In this document: positions 21,693 through 30,055 of the stretch, piece after piece
Layout of the letters: each line of letters starts with the position of its first letter
Position numbering within the stretch: the stretch's first letter is position 1
NCBI GenBank assembly: GCA_021791895.1
Contig: JAJYVS010000029.1
Coordinates: 1-33,427, forward strand
Length of the DNA stretch: 33,427 nt
Reading direction: 5' to 3'
Origin: Actinomycetes bacterium
GTDB taxonomy: Bacteria > Actinomycetota > Acidimicrobiia > Acidimicrobiales > RAAP-2
Made by a program: the position numbers and the translations under genes
The notes under the pieces: generated by a model
The model's database searches: none
Seen by the model: the letters and a program-made list of their open reading frames with translations, nothing else
What the model was told of the DNA's origin: nothing

Positions 21693-22765
21693 ATCAGCTG
21701 ACAATACCGAGCGAGGCTGTCGAAGATCTCATCGGCGGTCTTGTGCCAGACATATGGCCGGGGGGCTCCGTTCCAGGCGTTGATCCACTCGGTGATCGAT
21801 GAGGCAAGGTCACGCACGCTGCGATGCGTGCCACGCCGGAGCCATTTCGTCGTCAGCTCAGCGAACCACCGCTCGACGAGGTTCATCCATGACGAGCTGG
21901 TCGGGGTGAAGTGCAGCTCGAAGCGCGGGTGGGCGAGCAGCCAACGGTGGATGGCTGGGGTCTTGTGCGTCGAGGAGTTGTCGCAGACGACGTGGACGGC
22001 GAGGCCGTCGGGCACGTTGTCGTCGATCAGTTGGAGGAACTTCTTGAACTCGATCGCCCGGTGGCGCCTGGTCAGCTGGTGGAGCACCACCCCCGAGGCG
22101 AGGTCCAGGGCCGCATAGAGGTCGATCGTGCCGTGGCGGACGTAGTCGTGGCTTCGCCGTGCCGGCACGCCGGGCAGCATCGGGAAGATCGGCTGGGTGC
22201 GATCGAGCGCCTGGACCTGGGTCTTCTCGTCGACGCAGAGCACCACCGCACGCTCGGGCGGGTTGAAGTAGAGACCCACCACGTCACGGACCTTGTCGAC
22301 GAAGAGCGGGTCCTCGGAGAGCTTGAAGGTCTCCTCCTGCCAGGGTTTCAATCCGAAGGCCTTCCAGATGCGGCTGATCGCTGGCTGGGACATGCCGGTC
22401 GCCTTGGCCAAGCTCCGTGTCGACCAGTGCGTCGCGTCCTTGGGCTTCTCGAGCAGCGTCTTCAGCACCACGGCTTCGACGTGGTCGTCGGTGATCTTCC
22501 TCGGCACCCCCGAGCGGTGCTCGTCGGCCAGCCCTTTGAGGCGCTTGGTGACGAAGCGGCTCCGCCACTTGCCGACGGTCGCATGGGAGCAGTGCAGCGC
22601 CAGGGCCACCTGCTGGTTCGTCTTCCCCTCGGCGCAGGCGAGCACGATCTTGGAGCGAAGGGCCAGCGACTGGGGCGACGTTGGTCGCCGCGCCCAGCGC
22701 TCGAGCGTCGAGCGCTCCTCCTCGCTCAACACGAGCTCCGCCTTGGGTCGTCCCCGCATCGCCAT
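21674..22765 (-). CDS. IS630-family transposase
   Basis: About 363 residues, intact. The N-terminal part has two helix-turn-helix regions (TNQQVALALHCSHATVGKWR and WSTRSLAKATGMSQPAISRI). The DDE catalytic domain shows VVLCVDEKTQVQ (first Asp), VHVVCDNSSTHKT (second Asp) and SSSWMNLVERWFAEL (Glu). GGGAGG lies four bases before ATG 22765; ATG 22777 and 22759 are alternatives. The stop codon TAG is supplied by the target TA plus the flanking base rather than by the element itself. Confidence 0.9.
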   Translation of the reverse strand: MAMRGRPKAELVLSEEERSTLERWARRPTSPQSLALRSKIVLACAEGKTNQQVALALHCSHATVGKWRSRFVTKRLKGLADEHRSGVPRKITDDHVEAVVLKTLLEKPKDATHWSTRSLAKATGMSQPAISRIWKAFGLKPWQEETFKLSEDPLFVDKVRDVVGLYFNPPERAVVLCVDEKTQVQALDRTQPIFPMLPGVPARRSHDYVRHGTIDLYAALDLASGVVLHQLTRRHRAIEFKKFLQLIDDNVPDGLAVHVVCDNSSTHKTPAIHRWLLAHPRFELHFTPTSSSWMNLVERWFAELTTKWLRRGTHRSVRDLASSITEWINAWNGAPRPYVWHKTADEIFDSLARYCQLISESGH

Positions 22766-22846
22766 CTGGCCTCCCATCGTCGCCGATGGAAGGGAGAACG
22801 CGCCGGGGCGGACAAAATTCCCGGTTCAGAAATATTTCTTGTGAAC

Positions 22847-22865
22847 CTCTGAATCAGGACACTAG
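22847..22865 (-). repeat. IS630 terminal inverted repeat, right
   Basis: CTCTGAATCAGGACACTAG, the exact partner of the left repeat; the same end is seen at the window start (93-111). Confidence 0.9.
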
Positions 22866-22894
22866 TGGCCTCGGCCATCGTCATTCTCCCGACA

Positions 22895-22916
22895 GAACAG
22901 GTTCAGGTTACTGTTC
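22895..22916. promoter_or_regulatory. Possible operator of the downstream XRE gene
   Basis: GAACAG (22895-22900) and CTGTTC (22911-22916) are perfect inverted repeats with a 10-base spacer, followed by an AT-rich GGAATAATTAAC that could hold the -10. It lies about 65 bases before the XRE start, and autoregulation is plausible. Six-base arms can arise by chance. Confidence 0.35.
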
Positions 22917-22979
22917 CCTCGGAATAATTAACTGGAGAAAGAGCGAAGGTCAAATGCTGGTCTGACAGAATAAGGGTCA

Positions 22980-23456
22980 GTGGATCCGATGGACGAGCTC
23001 GGGGTGCGACTCAGGGCCCGTCGCGCCGAACTAGGGCTCACCCTGGCCCAGGTGGCTCACGAGGCCGGCTTGTCGGTGCCCTACGTGGCCAACCTGGAGA
23101 AGGGCCGCGGCAACCCGACTCTGGACGTGCTGGTCGGCTTGGCCCGGGCCCTGCAGGTCGGACTGGCCGACTTGTTCTCCGATGCGCGGGGGGTCATCGA
23201 CCCTGCCTTGGCTGACCTGCCCCCGGTCCTGGTCGAGTTCGCCAAGGGCCAGATGATGGCTGCCCGGGTGCACCGTCTCGCCGAGGTCGCCGGGCTCAAC
23301 GACGAGGAGATGCGGAACACCTTGTTGCGCTCCATGGCCCGGTTCCCGAGACGGGGTTCTGGTGTCTTTACTCTGGCTGACTGTCAGCGCTACCTCGACA
23401 TGGTGCAGCTGCTTCTCGACGAATCCGTCGCTGCCACGGAGATCCCGCTGCACTAA
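22980..23456 (+). CDS. XRE-family transcriptional regulator
   Basis: A 158-residue protein. Residues 5-65 are an XRE/Cro helix-turn-helix: LGVRLRARRAELGLTLAQVA, then HEAGLSVPYVANLEKGRGNP. No cupin follows; instead there is a helical C-terminal region of about 90 residues of unknown role. GTG 22980 and ATG 22989 are both possible; AAGGG (22972-22976) fits neither ideally. It lies between the IS630 element and a conjugation remnant, and may be a former regulator of that mobile element. Confidence 0.8.
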   Translation: MDPMDELGVRLRARRAELGLTLAQVAHEAGLSVPYVANLEKGRGNPTLDVLVGLARALQVGLADLFSDARGVIDPALADLPPVLVEFAKGQMMAARVHRLAEVAGLNDEEMRNTLLRSMARFPRRGSGVFTLADCQRYLDMVQLLLDESVAATEIPLH

Positions 23457-23514
23457 CGCGCGGGGACCGCTGGCACATTACCGTTCGCCCTGGTCAGTCA
23501 AATGTCTAGTAGTA

Positions 23515-24087
23515 GTGTTGACTGGCCCGACCACCGAGGGGATCGATCTGTCCGGGCCCTTGGTGGTGCTCGACCTCTCGGCCCTCTACGCGTCGGGTGC
23601 GCTCGGGGTGCTCATGGCCTGCGCGACGGCATGGCTGCAGGCGGCGCTGACGCGCCAGGGCGGACCGGGCGGCCAAGCGTTCTTGGTCGTCGACGAGGCG
23701 TGGGCCATCCTCGCCAACCTGGGGGTCGCCCGATGGCTCCAGGCCTCCTGGAAGCTGTCGCGGGCCCACGGCGTCGCCAACGTCGCCGCCCTGCACCGCC
23801 TGAGCGATCTCACCTCGGTCGGTGCCGCGGGCTCTGAGCAGGTCGGGCTGGCCGAGGGGCTGCTCAGCGACTCGGAGACCCTCGTCATCTACGCGCAGCC
23901 GCCGGGCGAGGTGGCCAAGGCCGCGGAGCTCCTGTCGCTGTCGGGGACCGAGGTCGAGCTGGTCCCCCAGTTGGCCCGCGGAGTCGCACTGTGGAAGGTC
24001 GGCCGGCGCTCCTTCCTCGTCCGCCACGTCGTCGGGGGGAGCGAACGGGCCCTCGTGGACACCGACCGGGCTATGGCAGGCGGGTGA
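23515..24087 (+). pseudogene. VirB4/TraC-like conjugation ATPase, 5'-truncated
   Basis: About 190 residues from GTG 23515. It starts at LTGPTTEGIDLSGPLVVLDL, then has QAFLVVDEAWAILANLGVAR (Walker B), VAALHRLSDLTSVG and SETLVIYAQPPGEVAKAAEL, ending RRSFLVRHVV. This is the C-terminal third of actinobacterial VirB4-type ATPases that power type IV secretion. The Walker A motif and the N-terminal several hundred residues are missing, replaced at about 23515 by the XRE-side sequence. The stop overlaps the next gene in GTGA, showing the original operon order. Confidence 0.75.
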
Positions 24088-25550
24088 GCGACCTCGGCGC
24101 GCTGGCGGCCGCCGCGGCCGGGCTGACCGGGGCGGCGGTGCTCCGCCCCCGACCGGGCCGGGCGCGCCCGTCGTGGACCCGGGGTGGACCGGGACCCGGC
24201 GCCCGCTGGGCCCGTCCCGGCGACCTGGCCGTCCTGGCCGGCGACGGCCGGGGTCGGGTGCGCCTCGGTGCGCTCGGCCGAGGGCGTCGGCTCCTTTCGA
24301 CCGAGCCGGTCCAGTCGGTGGCGGTGGTCGGGCCGACCCAGAGCGGGAAGACCACGGCGATCGCGATCCCGGCCATCTTGGGGTGGGACGGGCCGGTCCT
24401 GGCGGCGAGCGTGAAGGCCGATCTCCTCTCGGCCACCGAAGCCTGGCGCCGGCGTCTGGGGCGCGTCTGGTGCTTCGACCCGGCCGGGGCGAGCGGGCGG
24501 GCCGGCGACCCGTGGTCCCCCCTCCCCGCCGCCCGGTCCTGGCCCGGGGCGCGGCGGGTCGCCTCCGATCTGACCGAAGTCGCCCGGTCCGCCGCCACCA
24601 GCGCCGACGGCGAGTTCTGGTACGCCACAGCGGCGAAGCTGCTGGCGCCGCTCCTGTTCGCCGCAGCGTCGGGCGGCCGGACCATCGGCGACGTGGTCCG
24701 CTGGGTCGACACCCAGGAGGTGGCCGAGGTTTTCGAGCTCCTGGAGCGCGCCGGGGTGGACGAGGCGATCTGGTCGGCCCGGGCCAGCTGGCAGCGGGAC
24801 GAGCGCCAGCGGTCCTCGGTGTACACGACGGCCGAGACGGTGCTCGAGCCGCTCGCCGCGTCGATCGGAGCGCCAGGGGACGGGATCGACCCCGAGGCGT
24901 TGGTCGCCGGGCGCGACACCTTGTACCTGTGCGCGCCGGCCCATGACCAGCGACGGCTCCGGGGGGTCTTCGTCGCGCTGGTGAAGCAGGTCCTCGAGGC
25001 GGCCTTTGCCCGGGCGGCGAGGTTCGGGCCCCTCGACCCGCCGCTCCTCGTGGTCCTCGACGAGGCGGCCAACATCGCCCCGGTGGCCGAGCTCGACGCG
25101 CTGGCCGCCACCTGCGCGGGCCACGGGATCGCGCTCGTCACGGTGTGGCAGGACCTGGCGCAGCTGCAAGCCCGCTACGGAGCCAGGGCCCCAACTGTGC
25201 TCAACAACCACCGGGCCCGGCTGTTCCTCACGGGGATCGCCGAACCGGGCACCCTGGAGCTGGTCAGCCTGCTGGTCGGGGAGACCGAGGCGCTGACCGG
25301 CTCGGAGACGGCGGACGCCCGGGGCGGCCGCTCGGTCACCTTCTCGGGCCAGCGTCGCCGGCTGCTTGCCCCCGAGGCGGTGCGCCAGCTGCCGGGATCC
25401 GCCGCGGTCCTCGTCTATGGGACCCGGCCGCCGGCCCGGCTTCGCCTGGTGCCGTGGTGGGAGGACCGGGTCCTCGCCCTCCGGGGCTCCGGGGCCAGAG
25501 GAATCGGGACGCCGCCCGGCCGGCCGGGTGGACAGAGGGGCGCCGGTTAG
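24084..25550 (+). CDS. VirD4/TraG-like type IV coupling ATPase
   Basis: A 488-residue protein. Walker A is VGPTQSGKTTAIAIP (about 82-96), followed by GPVLAASVKADLL, FDPAG and DPWSPL, motifs typical of VirD4/TraG coupling proteins. Walker B is LLVVLDEAANIAP, and VTVWQDLAQLQARYG contains the sensor-like glutamine. The N-terminus has a short alanine- and leucine-rich stretch (residues 3-17) that may be a degenerate membrane anchor. It links DNA-relaxase complexes to the secretion channel in conjugative elements. Only this gene and the 3' end of virB4 remain here. GTG 24084 is chosen for the 4-bp overlap with the upstream stop and the nearby AGG. Confidence 0.85.
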   Translation: MSDLGALAAAAAGLTGAAVLRPRPGRARPSWTRGGPGPGARWARPGDLAVLAGDGRGRVRLGALGRGRRLLSTEPVQSVAVVGPTQSGKTTAIAIPAILGWDGPVLAASVKADLLSATEAWRRRLGRVWCFDPAGASGRAGDPWSPLPAARSWPGARRVASDLTEVARSAATSADGEFWYATAAKLLAPLLFAAASGGRTIGDVVRWVDTQEVAEVFELLERAGVDEAIWSARASWQRDERQRSSVYTTAETVLEPLAASIGAPGDGIDPEALVAGRDTLYLCAPAHDQRRLRGVFVALVKQVLEAAFARAARFGPLDPPLLVVLDEAANIAPVAELDALAATCAGHGIALVTVWQDLAQLQARYGARAPTVLNNHRARLFLTGIAEPGTLELVSLLVGETEALTGSETADARGGRSVTFSGQRRRLLAPEAVRQLPGSAAVLVYGTRPPARLRLVPWWEDRVLALRGSGARGIGTPPGRPGGQRGAG

Positions 25551-25560
25551 TCTGCCGAGG

Positions 25561-26397
25561 ATGGCCGAGCTCGACGAAGAGGAGGATCGGGGCGGCGAAG
25601 CGACCGGGCCGGCCCTGGCCCCGGGCGCCGCGCCCGAGCGTCCGCTCACCCTGGCCATCGACATCGGGGGGACCGGGCTCAAGGCCTCGGTCCTCGACGC
25701 CACCGGGGCGATGGTGGCCGACCGGGTGCGGGTGCCCACCCGGTACCCGCTCCCGCCCGACACCCTGGTGGAGCGGCTGACGAAGCTGGTCCGACCGCTG
25801 CCCGGGGCCGACCGGGTCTCGGCCGGGTTCCCCGGGATGGTCCGGGCGGGGCGGGTGTTGAGCGCGCCGCACTTCGTGACAGAGTCCGGTCCCGGCTCCA
25901 GGGTCGACGACGGGCTGGTCTCGGCCTGGCACCGGTTCGACCTGGCCGGCGCCCTTGCCGAGGCGCTCGGCTGTCCCACCCGGGTGGCCAACGACGCCGA
26001 CGTGCAGGGGGCGGCGGTGGTCGAAGGTGCGGGCCTCGAGTTCGTGATCACCCTCGGCACCGGGTTCGGCACCTCGGCGTTCCTCGACGGCCGGCTCCTG
26101 CCCCACCTGGAGATCGCCCACCAGCCCTTCCGCAAGGGGGAGACCTACAACGAGCAGCTGGGGGAACGGACCCGCAAGGAGATCGGCGACCAGCGCTGGA
26201 ACACCCGGGTCCGCAAGGCCATCGTGCAGCTCGACGCCCTCGTGTTCTTCGACCGCCTCTACCTCGGCGGCGGCAACGCCCGACGGGTCCGACGCGACGA
26301 GCTCGGCGAGGTGCTCGAGCGGACCACCATCGTGGACAACGCGGCCGGGATCCTGGGCGGCATCCGCCTGTGGGAGGGCGACCACCTCGGGCTGTGA
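25561..26397 (+). CDS. ROK-family kinase, polyphosphate-glucokinase-like
   Basis: A 278-residue protein with the ROK/hexokinase phosphate-1 motif LTLAIDIGGTGLKASVLD (about 30-47), then VANDADVQGAAVVEG, FVITLGTGFGTSAFLDG and LEIAHQPFRKG. The opening and the short length match the polyphosphate glucokinase branch, which phosphorylates glucose from polyphosphate or ATP. The DVQG/VEGAGLEF region is typical. An acidic, low-complexity N-terminal tail of about 28 residues precedes the domain. ATG 25561 starts 10 bases after the coupling-protein stop, but the function is unrelated, so it marks the edge of the conjugation remnant. Confidence 0.8.
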   Translation: MAELDEEEDRGGEATGPALAPGAAPERPLTLAIDIGGTGLKASVLDATGAMVADRVRVPTRYPLPPDTLVERLTKLVRPLPGADRVSAGFPGMVRAGRVLSAPHFVTESGPGSRVDDGLVSAWHRFDLAGALAEALGCPTRVANDADVQGAAVVEGAGLEFVITLGTGFGTSAFLDGRLLPHLEIAHQPFRKGETYNEQLGERTRKEIGDQRWNTRVRKAIVQLDALVFFDRLYLGGGNARRVRRDELGEVLERTTIVDNAAGILGGIRLWEGDHLGL

Positions 26398-26454
26398 CGG
26401 CCGAGGGTCGGGCGGGACCAGAGGTCAGCCCGCACACGACGGCGGCGACCGGGA

Positions 26455-26727
26455 TCACGGTGAACGGCGCTCCCCGTCGAACTGCAGGTTGACATCGTGG
26501 TGCACGGCGCCCTCGGCCACCAGGCGGTCGCCTACCCCGGTCTCGATCAACAGGTCGGTCGAGCCCTGCTCGAGGACCCCGGCCCGGATCCGGGTCTCGA
26601 CGTAGGCCCGCGAGCGTTGCTCGAGGACCACGCTGTCGATGCCCTGGCGCCGGAGCAGGTGGGAGAGTACGAGCCCGGCGGGCCCGGCCCCGACGATGCC
26701 GACCTGGGTCTCGAGGTCGCCGGCCAT
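26455..26727 (-). pseudogene. pobA: 4-hydroxybenzoate 3-monooxygenase, N-terminal fragment
   Basis: Ninety residues: QVGIVGAGPAGLVLSHLLRR (FAD-binding GxGxxG), then VVLEQRSRAYVETRIRAGVL and VNLQFDGERRSP before a TGA at 26455. The similarity to PobA is strong through FDGER, after which about 300 residues including the second FAD motif and substrate site are missing. It directly follows the IclR gene, with stop and start overlapping (TGATG), which is a natural pobA/regulator arrangement. The enzyme cannot work, so conversion of 4-hydroxybenzoate to protocatechuate is lost at this locus. Confidence 0.85.
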
Positions 26728-27566
26728 CAGCGGACCCGGACCCGGCCGCCGGCCGCCCCCACCGTCTTCAGGTCGGCGTTGATCCGCTCGGCCGCCGCCA
26801 TCAGCTGGGAGAGGTACTCGGTGCGCAGCACCTCGAGCGAGACCCGGCTGGAGTGGGCCGAGACGTTGGCGGCCGCGATGGTGGCCCCCCGGGCGTCGAC
26901 GATCGGCACCGCGACCGAGCGCAGCCCGTCCTCCAGTTCCTGGTCGACCAGGCAGTACCCCCGGGAGCGGGTCTCCTCGATGATGGCGGCCAGCCGGGAC
27001 ACCTCGGTGATGGTCTTCGGGGTGAGCGGCTCGAGGACGACCCGCCCCAGATAGGCCTCGAGGTCCTTCGGATCGAGGCCGGCCAAGAGGATTCGGCCCA
27101 TCGAGGTGCAGTAGGCGGGGAACCGGGTGCCGAGGGTGATCGACACGGTCATGATCCGCTTGGTCGGGACCCGGACCACATAGACGATGTCGTCGCCGTC
27201 GAGCACGGCGATGGACGAGGACTCCTTGACCTCGGCCACCAGTTCTTCGAGGTGGGGGGTGGCGACCTCGGTCAGCCCGAGGCCCGACAGGTAGCCGTAG
27301 CCGAGCTCGAGGACGCGGGGGCTGAGCGAGAAGCGCCGCTGGTCGCTTGTGACGTAGCCGAGCTCGACCAGGGTGAGGAGGAACCGCCGGGTCGCGGCGC
27401 GGGTGAGCCCGGTGATCCGGGCCACGTCGCTCAGGGTGAGCCCGGTGTGGCCGGGGCCGAAGGCCCGCAGTACGGCCAGGCCGCGTTCCAAGGAGCGGAC
27501 GTAGTCGGAGTGGTGGCGGCCGTCGGCGGACCGGTCGACGGCCTCGTCGAGCTCGTCGTCAGGCAT
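26727..27566 (-). CDS. IclR-family regulator (PcaR/PobR type)
   Basis: A 279-residue protein. An N-terminal winged HTH (about 20-80, RSLERGLAVLRAFGPGHTGL, LSDVARITGLTRAATRRFLL) is followed by the IclR effector domain (about 95-260, YVVRVPTKRIMTVSITLGTR, PAYCTSMGRILLAGL, SRGYCLVDQELEDGLRSVAV). RSLERGLAVL and the effector motifs are those of the PcaR/PcaU/PobR subgroup, which respond to beta-ketoadipate, protocatechuate or 4-hydroxybenzoate. It is the last intact gene of the pca operon and overlaps pcaL by 8 bases. It is the likely ligand-dependent regulator of the inverted repeat at 32901-32928. Confidence 0.88.
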   Translation of the reverse strand: MPDDELDEAVDRSADGRHHSDYVRSLERGLAVLRAFGPGHTGLTLSDVARITGLTRAATRRFLLTLVELGYVTSDQRRFSLSPRVLELGYGYLSGLGLTEVATPHLEELVAEVKESSSIAVLDGDDIVYVVRVPTKRIMTVSITLGTRFPAYCTSMGRILLAGLDPKDLEAYLGRVVLEPLTPKTITEVSRLAAIIEETRSRGYCLVDQELEDGLRSVAVPIVDARGATIAAANVSAHSSRVSLEVLRTEYLSQLMAAAERINADLKTVGAAGGRVRVR

Positions 27567-28704
27567 CGTCGTCTCCGAGCACCGTCCGGGCGAGGGCGAA
27601 CGCGCGGTTGGCGGCGGGGAACCCGCAGTAGAGGGCGCTCTGGAGCAGCACCTCGACCAGCTCGTCGCGGGTGACCCCGTTTCGCCGCGCCCCGGCGAGG
27701 TGGAGCTCGAGCTCCTCGAAGCGGCCCAGGGCGACCAGCATGGCCACCGTGACGCAGCTCCTCGTGCGGGCGTCGAGTCCCGGCCGGGTCCAGATCTCGC
27801 CCCAGGCCATCCGGGTCACCAGGTCCACGAATCCGGCCGTGGTCGCCTCCTGGGCGGCCCGGGACCGCTCGACGTGGTCGTCGCCGAGCACGCGACGCCG
27901 GACCAGCTCGCCGCGCTCGGCCGCCGGGCCGCACAGGTGGCCGAGTACCGCCTCGGTCAGCCGGACCGGTTGTTCCACCGCGGCGAGGTGGGCGGTGTCG
28001 GCCAGCACGAGGAGCGTCGACCCGGAAACGGCGGTGGCCAACTCGAGGGCGGCGGCCGTGGGGACCGCCGGGTCGAGTGCGCCCGCGACGACCAGGGTGG
28101 GGGCGGCGATCCTCGCCAGCTCCCCGGCCAGGTCCATGGTGCCCAGCGCCTCGCAGCACCCGGCGTAGCCCTCGGCGTCCACCGTCTCGAGCATCGCCTC
28201 GACGCGGCGGCGGGCGGCGTCGAGGCCGGCGAAGGCGGGGCTGAACCAGCGCTGCACCAGGGTGTCGAGGAGGACCGTCGGGCCGTGCTCGCGGACGAAA
28301 CGGGCCCGCTCGGTCCAGTCACCGGGCGAGCCGAAGCGCGCCGCGGCGCAGCACACCACGAGGCCCTCGACCCGCGCCGGGTGCTGCGCGGCGACCCACA
28401 TGGCCACCGCCCCGCCGATCGAGAGCCTGCAGATGGAGGCGGCCTCGACGCCCAGGTGGTCCAGCACCGCGAGGGCGTCGCCGCCGAGCAGCTCGATCTC
28501 GTAGGGGCCGGGCGTGGCGAGGGAGCCGCCGTGCCCCCGGTGGTCGTAGCGGACGACCCGGAACCGCTGGGACAGGGCCGGCACGAGGTCGTCCCACACC
28601 GCCGTGGTCGTCCCGAGCGAGTTGGCGAGGAGGAGCACCGGGGCCCCGGTCGGCCCGTCGACCCGGTAGGCGATGGTCGCGCCGCGGTGCTCGAGGACGT
28701 CCAT
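27559..28704 (-). CDS. pcaL: Fused 3-oxoadipate enol-lactonase / 4-carboxymuconolactone decarboxylase
   Basis: A 381-residue fusion typical of actinobacteria. Residues 1-260 are the PcaD-type alpha/beta hydrolase: YDHRGHGGS (53-61), nucleophile Ser95 in CRLSIGG, Asp211 in ALDPAVP and His239 in DTAHLAAVEQP. Residues 265-380 are the PcaC decarboxylase: FVDLVTRMAWGEIWTRPGLD, TRSCVTVAMLVALGR, ELHLAGARRNGVT. Together they remove CO2 from 4-carboxymuconolactone and hydrolyse the enol-lactone to 3-oxoadipate. The nucleophile elbow has Arg93 where the first Gly of GxSxG is usual. It starts one base after the pcaB stop. Confidence 0.92.
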   Translation of the reverse strand: MDVLEHRGATIAYRVDGPTGAPVLLLANSLGTTTAVWDDLVPALSQRFRVVRYDHRGHGGSLATPGPYEIELLGGDALAVLDHLGVEAASICRLSIGGAVAMWVAAQHPARVEGLVVCCAAARFGSPGDWTERARFVREHGPTVLLDTLVQRWFSPAFAGLDAARRRVEAMLETVDAEGYAGCCEALGTMDLAGELARIAAPTLVVAGALDPAVPTAAALELATAVSGSTLLVLADTAHLAAVEQPVRLTEAVLGHLCGPAAERGELVRRRVLGDDHVERSRAAQEATTAGFVDLVTRMAWGEIWTRPGLDARTRSCVTVAMLVALGRFEELELHLAGARRNGVTRDELVEVLLQSALYCGFPAANRAFALARTVLGDDDA

Positions 28705-28705
28705 G

Positions 28706-30055
28706 TCAGCTCCCGTGGTAGGCGGCCAGCGCCCGCTCGACGAACACCGAGGCCGAACCCAGATAGCCGGCCGGATCGAGCAGCTCAGCCAGCTCGGCTT
28801 CGGTCAGCTCGACGCCGATCAGCGGGTCCTCGGCCAGCTCGCGGGCGAACGACCGGCCCGCGGCCCCGGTCCGTGCCACGGCCGCTTCGACGGCCCCCCT
28901 GGCCCGTTCGAGCCCGAGGGTCGGCACCAGCGCCCCGACGACCCGCTCGGCGAGCAGGGCCCCGCCGGTCCGTTCGAGGTTGCGGGCCATCGCCGCCGTG
29001 TCCACCTCCAGGGCGCCCACGGTCTCGGCCACGCTGGCCACGATCCCCCCGGCCAGCCGCAGGAGGGTGGTGAGCGTCTCCCACTCGGCCTGCCAGCCGC
29101 CGAGCGCCCGTTCGTGCTCGTTGGCCATGGCGGCGAAGAGCACCGAGACGAGCGCGCTGGCCCGGCGGTGGGCGGAGGACACCGCCGCCGCGCCGACCGG
29201 GTTTCGCTTGTGGGGCAGGGTCGAGGATCCGCCGCGTCCCGGCGCCGCCGGCTCGAACGCCTCGCCCACCTCGGTTTGCATCAGGAGGGCCACGTCCCAG
29301 GCGATCTTGGCCCCGACCCCGGACACGAGGCCGAGCGCGGCACCGAGCTCGACCACGACGGTCCGGTTGGTGTGCCACGGGAGCGCGGTAACGGCTAGGC
29401 CGAGGGCCTCGGCCATGGCCCCGGCCACCTCGGCCCCCCGGTCGCCCAACGCGGCCAAGGTGCCGACCGCGCCCCCCAACTGCACCGGGAGCCGGGCCCG
29501 CACCCGCTCGAGCGCGGCGCGCCCCTCGAGGGCCGCGGTGAGCCACCCGGCGGCCTTCAAGCCGAGGGTGATCGGGAGGGCGTGCTGGAGCAGGGTCCGG
29601 CCGGCCATGACCGTGGACCGGTGCCGCTCGCACAGGGTCGCGCAGCCGGCGCAGAGGGAGGCGAGCTCGTGGTCGATCAGCTCGGTGGCCCGCGCGGCGA
29701 CCAGCATCGCCGCCGTGTCGAGGATGTCCTGGCTGGTCGCACCGTAATGGACCCAGTCGGCGCTGTCCGGCCCGACCTCCTGGCGCAGGGCGGCGACGAG
29801 GGGGATGACCGGGTTCCCGCCGAGCCGGGAGCTTCGGGCCAACTCGGCCGGTGGGAACCGCCGGGCGTCGCCCACCGCCTCGAGCGCGTGTGCGGTGCCC
29901 GGCGGGATCACCGAGAGGGCCTCCTCGGACCGGGCCAGCGCCACTTCGGCATCGAGCATGGCCTGGACCCACGCCTCGTCCGAGGTGCGCGCAAACAGCT
30001 CGTCGGTGGTGAGGATCGAGCCGAACAGGCCGGCCCCGCCGGCGTCACCAGGCAA
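28706..30055 (-). CDS. pcaB: 3-carboxy-cis,cis-muconate cycloisomerase
   Basis: A 449-residue member of the fumarase/aspartase superfamily that cyclises 3-carboxymuconate to 4-carboxymuconolactone. Clear marks are LFGSILTTDELFARTSDEAW at the start, DWVHYGATSQDILDTA (conserved histidine and substrate loop), the signature GRGGSSTLPHKRNP and AHRRASALVSVLFAAM. TTG 30055 is chosen because it precedes the family's N-terminal GLF region and has GAGGAG upstream. It overlaps the end of pcaG by 11 bases; longer upstream reading is only the opposite frame of pcaG. Confidence 0.92.
   Translation of the reverse strand: MPGDAGGAGLFGSILTTDELFARTSDEAWVQAMLDAEVALARSEEALSVIPPGTAHALEAVGDARRFPPAELARSSRLGGNPVIPLVAALRQEVGPDSADWVHYGATSQDILDTAAMLVAARATELIDHELASLCAGCATLCERHRSTVMAGRTLLQHALPITLGLKAAGWLTAALEGRAALERVRARLPVQLGGAVGTLAALGDRGAEVAGAMAEALGLAVTALPWHTNRTVVVELGAALGLVSGVGAKIAWDVALLMQTEVGEAFEPAAPGRGGSSTLPHKRNPVGAAAVSSAHRRASALVSVLFAAMANEHERALGGWQAEWETLTTLLRLAGGIVASVAETVGALEVDTAAMARNLERTGGALLAERVVGALVPTLGLERARGAVEAAVARTGAAGRSFARELAEDPLIGVELTEAELAELLDPAGYLGSASVFVERALAAYHGS

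Larger units (their letters stand above)
21674..22865 (-). mobile_element. Complete IS630-family element
   Basis: A complete element with perfect 19-bp terminal repeats at 21674-21692 (CTAGTGTCCTGATTCAGAG) and 22847-22865. The ends sit in CTAG, with TA as the duplicated target dinucleotide characteristic of IS630. Excluding TA, the element is about 1.19 kb. It carries a single transposase gene on the minus strand. The same element ends at base 110 in the opposite orientation, so 111-21673 is enclosed by inverted copies. Confidence 0.92.

Noticed and set aside
23889-26135. Leftward 748-codon open frame
   Set aside because: It lies opposite the coupling-protein and ROK genes, is low-complexity (Pro, Arg, Ser) and has no domain.
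27700-29073. Rightward 457-codon open frame across the pca genes
   Set aside because: It is the antisense of pcaL and pcaB, which have complete family motifs.
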